Part shown: positions 34,205 through 41,360 of the stretch, piece by piece
How the letters are laid out: every line of letters begins with the position of its first letter
Position numbering within the stretch: position 1 is the stretch's first letter
DNA from: Candidatus Bathyarchaeota archaeon
Lineage (GTDB): Archaea > Thermoproteota > Bathyarchaeia > Bathyarchaeales > SOJC01
Reading direction: 5' to 3'
DNA length: 64,000 bases
Assembly (NCBI GenBank): GCA_020354575.1
Contig: CP070649.1
Location: 1,401,098-1,465,097, forward strand
Notes under the pieces: generated by a model
What the model saw: the letters and a program-made list of their open reading frames with translations, nothing else
Told to the model about the DNA's origin: nothing
The model's database searches: none
Program-made: the position numbers and the translations under genes

Positions 34205-34600
34205 CTACCCTTTTGTTCTCATTATTTTGGTTTTTCCCAATATCTGCCAATACTCAACCTCAATGCCGGCCTTTAGTTTTCGTTTTAATCCTTCATCATC
34301 AGGATATGAAGCCTCAAAAACTTCATAATTTCCTAGATCCATTATTTGAACAGTACTCGGTAGTAAAGCCAAAACCTGACCACTCTTCTTATCGATAAGA
34401 GGCACTTCTATCTGAGCATTCACAGGCTTAACAAATGTCCTTTTGGTATCATCAAAGATCCCAAGAGCTACAACTCTTGCTTTAGCTGACCCGTGCTTTC
34501 CAGGTTTGGATTTTGTAAGGCTTGTGATGCGGCATGGTTCATTTTCAACAATCACGTATCCCCCAACACGTAAAGTTCCAACATCAACTGGTTTGCTCAT
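34205..34600 (-). CDS. eif5a: Translation initiation factor 5A (aIF5A)
   Basis: The 131-residue protein starts MSKPVDVGTLRVGGYVI. The hypusination loop is TKSKPGKHGSAKARV, with the modified Lys in PGKHG, followed by the OB-like C-terminal domain. It relieves ribosome stalling and is the substrate of the neighbouring deoxyhypusine synthase. The ATG at 34600 is the family start; the frame is open six codons beyond. Confidence 0.96.
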   Translation of the reverse strand: MSKPVDVGTLRVGGYVIVENEPCRITSLTKSKPGKHGSAKARVVALGIFDDTKRTFVKPVNAQIEVPLIDKKSGQVLALLPSTVQIMDLGNYEVFEASYPDDEGLKRKLKAGIEVEYWQILGKTKIMRTKG

Positions 34601-34903
34601 GTATTCCAGCATCCACATTCTACAGCAATGTTTGCCAACTGAAATAAATAGATTATCTCAACCAAACGTCCGAGCAAGCATTTTGTTCGTGTGTTCTATA
34701 CCCAAGAACAGAAGTTAAGGCTAGGGCATACATAATATCCTGATTATTTTAAGAACTAATGGCTCTGCATATGTTGTTTGAAAGCGTTGGTGTGACAGGG
34801 CGAAATGAAAAATCATATGCCAAATAATGCAACATCTTCAACCGTTTTCAAAAGGCATTTTACGAACGACCGAAGAATTGTTTATTATGCGGAGGGAAAA
34901 GTA
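34601..34903. other. Intergenic region between divergent aIF5A and Nob1 genes
   Basis: About 300 bases with no supportable gene. It must contain both promoters; a TATA-like TTATTTTAAG near 34744-34753 faces rightward and GGAGGG at 34891-34896 is the Nob1 ribosome binding site. The Nob1 frame is open through half of this stretch but that part has no family similarity. Confidence 0.5.
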
Positions 34904-35446
34904 ATGGAAAAGGAACCGGCAAAGCAGAAAATAATTGTTTTAGATACATCGGCTTTCATCGCAGGATTCGAGCCTCTATCAATCCAAATACCACAGTTTT
35001 CTGTTCCAGAAGTTAAGGAGGAGCTTGCAGTTGATTCATTGCCGAGAACACGCTTTGACGCTGCTGTTGAAAATGGTAAACTTAAAATAAAAACACCGCA
35101 ATCAGAATTCGTAGAAAAAGCGAGAAGATCCGCCAAAATTGTTGGAGATTTGTCATTTCTCTCAGATGCTGATATGCAAGTATTAGCGTTAGCTCTTGAG
35201 ATAAAAGATTCAGGTTATAGATCTCAAATCGTCACGGATGACTATTCAATACAAAACGTAGCGAACCAGTTGGGCATCGAATTTACACCTTTAATTACTT
35301 TTGGGATAAAGTATCGCTTTCGCTGGATTCTTTACTGTCCTGCGTGCCATAACAAATATTCCGCGGATTATCAGTCAAAATATTGCAGAATTTGTGGGGA
35401 AGTGTTGAAAAGGAAACCACGCAGAAAAACGCAGCTTCAAAACTAG
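34904..35446 (+). CDS. nob1: rRNA maturation endonuclease Nob1 (PIN domain plus zinc ribbon)
   Basis: A 180-residue protein with a PIN nuclease domain (IIVLDTSAFIAGFEP with the first Asp, FSVPEVKEEL, LSDADMQVLALALE, IVTDDYSIQNVAN) and a C-terminal zinc ribbon (CPACHNKYSADYQ, YCRICGEVL). Nob1 cuts the 3' end of 16S rRNA precursors. The four acidic PIN residues appear present. GGAGGG seven bases before ATG 34904 fixes the start, although the frame opens at 34805. It is convergent with the HtrA-like gene, 12 bases apart. Confidence 0.92.
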   Translation: MEKEPAKQKIIVLDTSAFIAGFEPLSIQIPQFSVPEVKEELAVDSLPRTRFDAAVENGKLKIKTPQSEFVEKARRSAKIVGDLSFLSDADMQVLALALEIKDSGYRSQIVTDDYSIQNVANQLGIEFTPLITFGIKYRFRWILYCPACHNKYSADYQSKYCRICGEVLKRKPRRKTQLQN

Positions 35447-35458
35447 TGCATTCAGTAA

Positions 35459-36610
35459 TCAATCCGGTAGTGGTCGAGTTCCAAGTGTCAGTAAAATTAT
35501 CAGTTCATTGTTGTTTCTTTCTACTGTTATATGAATCGTTTGGCCTGGTATTGTGAATCCTTCAAGGAAGCTGGATATGTCATCACCACCCCTCATTTGC
35601 GAGAAATTTATTGCAGTAATAATATCATCAGGTTGCAGACCAGCGTCTGCAGCTGGGCTGTTAGGAAGTACATCTACAATAAGCCATCCATAAGTCGTGG
35701 TAGTTCCCATTTCTTGCGCTATTTCATAAGTCATATCAGTCCCTGCTACCCCCATCCAAGAGTGAGGGTAATTGTCTCCTCTTACAAGCCAAGCAATCTC
35801 ACGAAGAATTGTGTCTGAAGGAATAGCAAAGCCTACTCCTGTTGAGTTTTCAATGATTGCGAAGGTGACTCCTATCACTTGGCCTTTTGAGTTTAGCAAG
35901 GGACCCCCTGAGTTGCCAGGGTTGATGGGCGCACTAATTTGTATTACATTAGCGATTAAATAACCCCCAGCTAATTCTTCTGGGACAGCTCTGCCAATTT
36001 GGCTGACTATTCCTGTTGTCATGGAGCCGACAAGCTCATACGGATTGCCCAAGGCTACCACAAAATCACCAACTTTGAGCAAGGAGGAGCTTACTATAGG
36101 GAGAGGGCTAAATTCCTCTGGTGGAGCACCTTCCATCGAGAGAACTGCAAGGTCTGCATAAACATCCGAGCCAAGAACGTTAGCGGAGTAAGCATGACCA
36201 TTTGTAAATGTAACAGAGCGACTTGTAGTTCCTTGAATAACATGGTAGTTAGTAATTATTAGTTGCTCAGAAAAAGTCTCAGTAGAATAATTATAAATAA
36301 ACCCGGAGCCAGACACAATTCCTTCAGTCCTTTGTCCACGAATCAGGACCACAGAGTGTTTGATGTTATCATAAAGTTCGGATAGTGAAATATTTCCTAT
36401 TGTAATTTGACTATAATTTTTGAGAGCCTCCGTCAGGGCTGAGATTTGGGTTTGTAATGTTGCCACTCGGTTCTCTAGGTTTTGGGTATTTCTCGATAAT
36501 AACTGATAAGTGTAAATATTCCCAACGATACTAGAAATCGCCAAGATTGCTATTACTACAATCGTGGTTACTGAGAAACCATTAGCACCACGCTCATGCT
36601 CATTGTACAC
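35459..36610 (-). CDS. HtrA/DegP-like membrane-anchored serine protease with PDZ domain
   Basis: A 383-residue protein with an N-terminal membrane helix (residues 13-36, FSVTTIVVIAILAISSIV onward), a short coiled segment, and a trypsin-like domain. The catalytic triad is His in LIITNYHVIQ near 124, Asp in YADLAVLSM near 160 and Ser in NPGNSGGPLLNSKG near 237. A PDZ domain follows (GWLIVDVLPNSPAADAGLQPDDIITAIN). It probably degrades misfolded proteins outside the membrane. The start is GTG at 36610. It lies between Nob1 and the tRNA gene. Confidence 0.93.
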   Translation of the reverse strand: MYNEHERGANGFSVTTIVVIAILAISSIVGNIYTYQLLSRNTQNLENRVATLQTQISALTEALKNYSQITIGNISLSELYDNIKHSVVLIRGQRTEGIVSGSGFIYNYSTETFSEQLIITNYHVIQGTTSRSVTFTNGHAYSANVLGSDVYADLAVLSMEGAPPEEFSPLPIVSSSLLKVGDFVVALGNPYELVGSMTTGIVSQIGRAVPEELAGGYLIANVIQISAPINPGNSGGPLLNSKGQVIGVTFAIIENSTGVGFAIPSDTILREIAWLVRGDNYPHSWMGVAGTDMTYEIAQEMGTTTTYGWLIVDVLPNSPAADAGLQPDDIITAINFSQMRGGDDISSFLEGFTIPGQTIHITVERNNNELIILLTLGTRPLPD

Positions 36611-36737
36611 TTGAAGCTCTCCAGAATTCGCCTGATCCCACTTGTGATGCTAACTCTTTTTCGGGATTCTTATAAGCATTCCTCAGATTCAGGATGATAA
36701 AGAAACAGAAGCTCAGCCTCATTTCTTGCGACTCAAA

Positions 36738-36848
36738 TGGCGCCGGGAAGAGGATTTGAACCCCTGAGGGTCGAAGACCCACCGGCTAACTGGCCCACTC
36801 ATATTGTTGATCTCGAGGCCGGCGCATTAACCGCTCTGCCATCCCGGC
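36738..36848 (-). tRNA. tRNA-Ser(CGA) with an intron in the anticodon loop, CCA encoded
   Basis: Reading leftward from 36848: acceptor GCCGGGA pairs with TCCCGGC at the 3' end, discriminator G, then encoded CCA at 36740-36738. The D arm is GCA...TGC and the anticodon stem is CCGGC/GCCGG. The variable arm is long with stem GGGTC/GACCC, and the T arm is AGGGG TTCAAAT CCTCT. The 31-base anticodon loop implies a 24-base intron at about 36788-36811, after position 37; removing it gives loop CTCGAGA and anticodon CGA. The class II variable arm and G73 fit serine rather than leucine. A weak TATA (CTTTTAGAC) lies about 30 bases upstream. Confidence 0.88.
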
Positions 36849-36971
36849 ACAAAAAATCAAATCTAACAACATGTCTAAAAGCATTTGCCTTTCTTTTGCC
36901 CCAAATCAAGATGAATCACATATCACGAACCACTTAAGAGAAAGTAAATCGAATAAATCTAAGGAACGATC

Positions 36972-37781
36972 ATGCAGTTGGAAGACAAATTACTTCAAAT
37001 CGATACAGAATCAATACGACAAAAGATAATGCGTTTTATCAAAGATTGCATCAACAAAACGAAAGCTGAAGGGGTTGTTTTGGGCATTTCGGGGGGAGTA
37101 GATAGCGCTACAACTGCTGCTTTATCAGCAATATCAATAGGAGGACACAAAGTCTTAGGGTTATACATGCCTGAAAACGAAACTTATAATAAAGAAGATC
37201 ACGAGCACATAGAGACTCTTGTAAGAAGCTTCCAATTCGAACTGAAAACCATCAATATCACCAACATCCTAGATGCATTAAGGAAAACCATTCCGGACTA
37301 TTGGAGAAGAGATAAAACCAGCCAAGGGAACCTAAAAGCTCGGACGCGCATGCTTATCTGGTATTATTATGCCAACCTTGAAAACCGCATAGTAGTAGGT
37401 AGTAGCGACAAAAGCGAAACAATGATAGGCTACTTCACTAAATGGGGAGATGCAGCTGCAGACATCGCGCCTATAATGGATCTTTATAAAACTCAAGTTC
37501 GTCAACTCGCCCTTTCTTTAGGAATACCAAAAGAAATTGTTCATAAACCTTCATCTCCGGCCCTTTGGCCCAATCAAACAGCAGAGAAAGAAATAGGGCT
37601 CAAATACAAAACTCTTGATTTAATCCTCTATGGTTTGGAGCATTTCATGCCTATCACGACAATAGCGAGCCAACTTAACCTAACTATAAAAACTGTCAAA
37701 ACTATCAAAAAAAGATGGCTGGAAGCTGAGCATAAAAGGCAAATGCCTTTAGCAGCCAAACTCTTCGCGACCTCAGACTAG
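36972..37781 (+). CDS. nadE: NH3-dependent NAD+ synthetase
   Basis: A 269-residue NAD synthetase. The P-loop of the ATP pyrophosphatase family is GISGGVDSATTAAL near residue 40, with NRIVVGSSDKSETMIGYFTKWGD near 136 and PSSPALWPNQTAEKEIG near 193 for the NaAD site. No glutaminase domain is fused, so free ammonia is used. The C-terminal part resembles a helix-turn-helix (IASQLNLTIKTVKTIKKRW), as often seen in this family. ATG follows AAGGAAC. It ends just before the repeat-rich region. Confidence 0.94.
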   Translation: MQLEDKLLQIDTESIRQKIMRFIKDCINKTKAEGVVLGISGGVDSATTAALSAISIGGHKVLGLYMPENETYNKEDHEHIETLVRSFQFELKTINITNILDALRKTIPDYWRRDKTSQGNLKARTRMLIWYYYANLENRIVVGSSDKSETMIGYFTKWGDAAADIAPIMDLYKTQVRQLALSLGIPKEIVHKPSSPALWPNQTAEKEIGLKYKTLDLILYGLEHFMPITTIASQLNLTIKTVKTIKKRWLEAEHKRQMPLAAKLFATSD

Positions 37782-37817
37782 AGTTTTATATTTTGCTGAA
37801 AGAACTGTCAGAAGCCT

Positions 37818-37834
37818 GTGATATCATATATCAC
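37818..37834. promoter_or_regulatory. GTGAT-type palindromic operator, site 1
   Basis: GTGATATCATATATCAC: seven-base perfect arms around a three-base centre, flanked by T and A to give eight-base arms. It lies 36 bases after the nadE stop. Confidence 0.6.
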
Positions 37835-37867
37835 AAATCTTACATTCGTTCTTTGTTAGCATGCCTT

Positions 37868-37902
37868 ATCACACGTGATTTCTTTGTGACAAGTGATGTC
37901 AC
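37868..37902. promoter_or_regulatory. GTGAT-type operators, site 2 with an adjacent short palindrome
   Basis: ATCACACGTGAT at 37868-37879 is followed by GTGACAAGTGATGTCAC at 37886-37902. The second has GTGAC/GTCAC arms and the same 17-base length as site 1. A TATA-like ATATTAATATTAAA begins two to four bases after it, so bound protein could cover a promoter. Confidence 0.55.
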
Positions 37903-38006
37903 AATATTAATATTAAATCAAAAGCGCTATCCCTGTCCACGCTTTTCTAAGAGGAACCAATCAAATCTGAAGGTCTAGTAGTAAGATCACGACTCTAGTT
38001 TGCCAC

Positions 38007-38150
38007 ATGGCTTTCAAGAGTGTTAGCAGAAACCAAAGTGCATACACCTTATCTATAGATAAGGTCAATTCGAAATTAGAGGATTATAATGCAAATCGAT
38101 ACCGCATAGATTTGGTCTATTATATGCAAATATCTACTATTTATGAATAA
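38007..38150 (+). CDS. Possible 47-residue small protein
   Basis: An ATG-initiated frame of 47 codons lies in the repeat-rich gap. The product begins MAFKSVSRNQSAYTLSIDKV and continues NSKLEDYNANRYRIDLVYYM. A strand followed by two possible helices is loosely reminiscent of ribbon-helix-helix regulators, but the match is weak and no ribosome binding site is clear. The 20-base palindrome lies inside the frame, which could equally mean that the region is purely regulatory. Confidence 0.28.
   Translation: MAFKSVSRNQSAYTLSIDKVNSKLEDYNANRYRIDLVYYMQISTIYE
38046..38065. repeat. Perfect 20-base palindrome
   Basis: ACCTTATCTATAGATAAGGT is its own reverse complement over all 20 bases, with no spacer. 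Such symmetry suggests a dimeric DNA-binding protein site or a cruciform. Confidence 0.8.
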
Positions 38151-38154
38151 ATAG
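38137..38154. repeat. Inverted repeat with 8-base arms
   Basis: CTATTTAT and ATAAATAG surround GA. Further outward ATCT (38132-38135) pairs with AGAT (38155-38158) if one base is bulged. Confidence 0.6.
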
Positions 38155-38325
38155 AGATGTTTGATGTGAATATGAGTATCATAAGAAAAATAAATTTATC
38201 ATAGAAACGCATAGTTTCTGTCGATCAGAAATCGCCATCATTAGATCGTTTTGAGAAGCAACAAAATCTAAATGTGTCAGTATACAAAAATGTATCCAGA
38301 TATATTGAAAGTCGAGGTAAGAGTC

Positions 38326-38805
38326 GTGTCATTGAAGAAGAACGTTCAAAATTGGATAAAACGCTCTCTAGAAGATCCTATGGCCAAAATATTATCGAAG
38401 AACAGCAATTTAACTTCAATACAACTGGAAACGCTTTTAATTGATGTTTTAGCAGAAAATTTAGCTTCAAAACAGCTGAAATACCAAGAAAAAGCCATTT
38501 TAAGGCAAACAAAGGGCAGAATAAGTCGAGGATCTTTTAACAGAACCCTAAGGCAAGCTAAAAGAAATGTAATTCAGTCAATTTACACACTCCTTCTTTT
38601 GGGTTATTTTGGAATACTTGAAGACGTGAGCTTAATGCCTTATTTAGAACTCGCAAACAAACTGAAGACGTATACACAAGCGTATCGGGATCTTTTAGGG
38701 AATCAGGAAGGTGCAAAGGAGCAAATGCAAGTAATAAAAATGCTACGATCGGAGTTGGAAATGATGCTAAATCAACGAGCAAAACCATGGGTTTCTAATC
38801 CGTGA
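38326..38805 (+). CDS. Unknown helical protein between operator clusters
   Basis: I do not recognise this gene. The product is about 159 residues from GTG 38326, which follows GAGGT by seven bases; the frame is open to ATG 38272 (177 residues). It is basic and predicted helical, with LTSIQLETLLIDVLAENLASK, then KGRISRGSFNRTLRQAKRNVIQSIYTLLLLGYFGILED (core ISRGSFNRTLRQAKRN), then a C-terminal helix to the end. The ISRGSFNRTL segment could be a recognition helix of a helix-turn-helix, which would fit the surrounding palindromes. No membrane segment or Cys is seen. Its stop codon lies inside a GTGAT-type operator. Confidence 0.7.
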   Translation: MSLKKNVQNWIKRSLEDPMAKILSKNSNLTSIQLETLLIDVLAENLASKQLKYQEKAILRQTKGRISRGSFNRTLRQAKRNVIQSIYTLLLLGYFGILEDVSLMPYLELANKLKTYTQAYRDLLGNQEGAKEQMQVIKMLRSELEMMLNQRAKPWVSNP

Positions 38806-38818
38806 TGTCACACATCAC
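38802..38818. promoter_or_regulatory. GTGAT-type palindromic operator overlapping a stop codon, site 3
   Basis: GTGATGTCACACATCAC has perfect seven-base arms (GTGATGT/ACATCAC) around CAC. It includes the TGA stop of the preceding gene. Confidence 0.65.
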
Positions 38819-38970
38819 AGGAATGCGAACAAAAGTCTCGGTTTTCCGCTGGCCTTTGCCTAATTTTGCAATATCCAAAAAACAGCTAAAAACCAGTTTA
38901 AAGGCTAAAAATCGGATCTTTTTTTAACTATTTAAGGTAATGGACAGGAGCTTTCAGGGCGTTATTGTAT

Positions 38971-38987
38971 GTGATTTGTGATGTCAC
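38971..38987. promoter_or_regulatory. GTGAT-type operator, site 4
   Basis: GTGATTTGTGATGTCAC, same length as the other sites, with GTGAT/GTCAC arms and an extra internal GTGAT seven bases after the first. It lies 112 bases before the next gene. Confidence 0.55.
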
Positions 38988-39035
38988 AAAAACATAAGTT
39001 TTACCACAAGCTTTAAGTTGATTTTCTCCAATATC

Positions 39036-39085
39036 GTGATGTCAAGTGTGATTTAATATAGTCACAGCTGATCACATGTGCGTCA
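39036..39085. promoter_or_regulatory. Operators flanking the TATA box of the tethered winged-helix gene, sites 5 and 6
   Basis: GTGATGTCAAGTGTGAT at 39036-39052 and GTCACAGCTGATCAC at 39061-39075, then GTCAC at 39081-39085, surround the TATA-like TTTAATATA at about 39052-39060. The TATA box is about 40 bases before the ATG at 39100. A protein bound to both sides would block transcription, suggesting repression, possibly self-repression. Confidence 0.55.
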
Positions 39086-39099
39086 CAGGTTGAAGAGTA

Positions 39100-39801
39100 A
39101 TGATTGAAATAATTATTTTGCTGGGTGTTCTATCAGTTTTGACGGTGGTGGTAGCTGTTTTTTATACCAAGCGAATTCGTGAGGCTTACGAAATGTACTC
39201 GAAAGCGAAAAATGCGATAGATGATATCATTATTAGTTTTAACAGACAACTACAGAGTCAAGAGAAACGAATGGAAGTCTCAAATCAAAAGATAGGGGTA
39301 TTATTTAACAACAATGAATCTTTTGCAGAGCAATTGAATACTCAGAAAGAGCGGATTACCACTCTTACGGAAAATGTTGAATCAATTAGCACAGTGGAAA
39401 AGAGCGTACCCCCAATCCAGGTTTTAGAGAAGAAGATCGCAGAAATCGAACTTGCGAAAGATGATTTGAATAAAAAAGTCCTGGAAATTCAAAGGCAAAA
39501 GCTTCAACAAAAAGAGACTGAAACTAAGATTGAATCAGCCATTCCTATAAAGCGGGAGAAGGCCTTAGCACCCTTAACTGAAACTGAGCTTGGAGTGCTT
39601 GAATTTCTTGCTGTTGAAGGCGAAAAAACAGCACCAGAAATTAAAAATAAAATTATGTTAAGTAGAGAACATACAGCACGGCTGATGAAAAAGCTCTATG
39701 AAAAAGGCTATTTGGAACGTAGTGCGAATAGAATTCCCTTCAAGTACAGTTTGAAAGAGGAAATGCAACGAATATTGAGAAAACCGACTCAGAAGAGCTA
39801 A
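39100..39801 (+). CDS. Membrane-tethered winged-helix regulator
   Basis: A 233-residue protein with one N-terminal membrane helix (residues 3-22, IEIIILLGVLSVLTVVVAVF), a long charged coiled-coil region (about 25-145) and a C-terminal winged helix (about 155-222) containing LTETELGVLEFLAVEGEKTAPEIKNKI and LSREHTARLMKKLYEKGYLERS. The winged helix resembles MarR/ArsR-type DNA readers and would face the cytoplasm. It is preceded by several GTGAT-type operators and is convergent with herA (four-base overlap). The signal it senses is unknown. Confidence 0.8.
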   Translation: MIEIIILLGVLSVLTVVVAVFYTKRIREAYEMYSKAKNAIDDIIISFNRQLQSQEKRMEVSNQKIGVLFNNNESFAEQLNTQKERITTLTENVESISTVEKSVPPIQVLEKKIAEIELAKDDLNKKVLEIQRQKLQQKETETKIESAIPIKREKALAPLTETELGVLEFLAVEGEKTAPEIKNKIMLSREHTARLMKKLYEKGYLERSANRIPFKYSLKEEMQRILRKPTQKS

Positions 39802-41360
39802 CTAGGTTCGAGTTTTTTGCCAGCTTCTTGAAGTCGCTTCAAACTTGTATCTAGAGTATCAAGAACTTTTGATTGTGGTAGATCATAGTCCATTTTCCCG
39901 CTTGCTTTCAAGTATTCCGGGTAGTGGAGTACTTTCACTGGAACAGCAAATCGGATTTTCGGCTCAGATATAATTAATGCCTCACCTATGTCAAGCATTT
40001 TTACCTCAGTATCACTATATTCAAGATACGGCGTATTTCTCGTCAAGTAGTCTCTATCAGTTTTCAATTCCGTTTTCATAATGACCTTGGTCCACAGTTC
40101 TGCAAAGACGTCTGGATTAATGCGAGACGGTCGAGGAGTTACTGCATTTAGCCCTACACGGTACTTTCGATAGGTCAAAGCAATAGCAGAGAAAATCGTC
40201 CTTTCCTTGGCTGGATCGAGAAACTCGTGAGCTTCCTCTAATGTTATTAATAATGTAGGTAGTCTTTGCCATTCTTCATAATTCTTCTCCCAAGTGCGCT
40301 TATAGTAATTTGCAGCTCCTGCTGCTGTTAGACAGACAATGTGATATTGCTGTTCGGAGGTGATCCCAGAGATGTCAATCAGGCAGGTGATTCCCTGTCT
40401 GATATTTTCAATAACATCATCAATAAAACTGTATCCAGAAATAGGAAATAATGTCCGGTCTAAATGGGTAAGCTTTTGCAGCAAAGCATTAATGGTTCCT
40501 TTATGTGCGCGCACTATCTTGGCTATACCATTGGGTCCATTGGACTCATACTCTTCGCACGCTTTTTCAATCCATGCTTTTCCTAGCTGTCCATATAACT
40601 TCTCAGCAAGGCGGTATTGTGGATTAGTAATATCAGTAAATAGATTACGAAGTTTGCTTGGGAGAAGCGTTCGAAGTCCAACACGCAACTTCCCCTCTTT
40701 TGTATTGAAAAAACGGACTCTATTGTGAAAAAACGGATGATTGCAGAGTCCTCTATTGCCTAATTCTTTTCCTTCCAGTAGTTGTCCAGCAAAATCAAAA
40801 ATTAGACCTACAGTTCTCGGACTGTTATCAATTAATTGAGCATTGATTATCAGTTCTGTATTGGTTTTTCCAGAACCTGTCATACCAAATATGCCCATCA
40901 TTCTTGGAATAGAGTCTGCATTTATACCAACTTGACCAAGGATTTGTTCTCCTGAACGCAGATGTCCGATTGTTAATTCTCCATCAAGTTTCAATATTTC
41001 AAGGTCTTCTTCGTTTGTAGGGTAAACTTTGTCCATATAATGAGGCGTGAAGGTTGGAGATCGAACCTTACCGGATTTTTTTTCCAAGAAAAGAATAGCT
41101 TCAATGCATTTAAAACACGAATAGGGTCCAAAGGCTTCTTTGCCTTCTGCTTCACGAAGTTGCTCACCTGTTGCTAAAGTTGATTTGCTCTGAGCATTGA
41201 CAACTCTAGCATAGAAATCGATATTTGCGGAGTTGATACGAACCATTTGTCCAAAGGATAGAGTTGCGTCCTTCTTGAGAAAGAATGATATTTTGTCTCC
41301 ATTCACTTCGCAAATCGATCCTAAATGGTTAGATATTTCAAACCCGCTCCTTATTGAAAG
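39798..41360 (-). CDS. herA: HerA DNA translocase
   Basis: About 520 residues. An N-terminal HAS-barrel region (LSIRSGFEISNHLGSICEVNGDK) is followed by the HerA/FtsK-like ATPase: Walker A GMTGSGKTN, VGLIFDFAGQLL, Walker B-like LLITLEEAHEF, and the arginine-rich TYRKYRVGLNAVTPRPSRI. HerA forms a hexameric ring that works with NurA in DNA end resection. ATG 41360 follows GGAG by six bases and overlaps the nurA end by 23 bases; the frame is open to 41507. Mre11 and Rad50, frequent partners, are not in this window. Confidence 0.9.
   Translation of the reverse strand, partial: LSIRSGFEISNHLGSICEVNGDKISFFLKKDATLSFGQMVRINSANIDFYARVVNAQSKSTLATGEQLREAEGKEAFGPYSCFKCIEAILFLEKKSGKVRSPTFTPHYMDKVYPTNEEDLEILKLDGELTIGHLRSGEQILGQVGINADSIPRMMGIFGMTGSGKTNTELIINAQLIDNSPRTVGLIFDFAGQLLEGKELGNRGLCNHPFFHNRVRFFNTKEGKLRVGLRTLLPSKLRNLFTDITNPQYRLAEKLYGQLGKAWIEKACEEYESNGPNGIAKIVRAHKGTINALLQKLTHLDRTLFPISGYSFIDDVIENIRQGITCLIDISGITSEQQYHIVCLTAAGAANYYKRTWEKNYEEWQRLPTLLITLEEAHEFLDPAKERTIFSAIALTYRKYRVGLNAVTPRPSRINPDVFAELWTKVIMKTELKTDRDYLTRNTPYLEYSDTEVKMLDIGEALIISEPKIRFAVPVKVLHYPEYLKASGKMDYDLPQSKVLDTLDTSLKRLQEAGKKLEPS

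Larger units (their letters stand above)
37782..38271. promoter_or_regulatory. 490-base gap packed with inverted repeats
   Basis: This AT-rich gap contains the 17-base GTGAT sites at 37818-37834 and 37886-37902, a TCACACGTGA core at 37868-37879, a 20-base perfect palindrome at 38046-38065, an inverted repeat CTATTTAT/ATAAATAG at 38137-38154, and TTTCTG/CAGAAA at 38215-38231. TATA-like stretches occur near 37905-37918 and 38185-38199. A 47-codon ORF (38007-38150) is possible. The density of symmetry is unlike any other gap in the window. Confidence 0.7.

Noticed and set aside
37793-37978. 61-codon frame just after nadE
   Set aside because: It runs through the palindromic sites, has no ribosome binding site and no family features.
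37817-39090. GTGAT repeats read as a CRISPR array
   Set aside because: Units are 12-19 bases, palindromic, irregularly spaced and interrupted by a gene; no cas genes are in the window.
40360-40728. 122-codon plus-strand frame inside herA
   Set aside because: Antisense shadow of the HerA ATPase domain.
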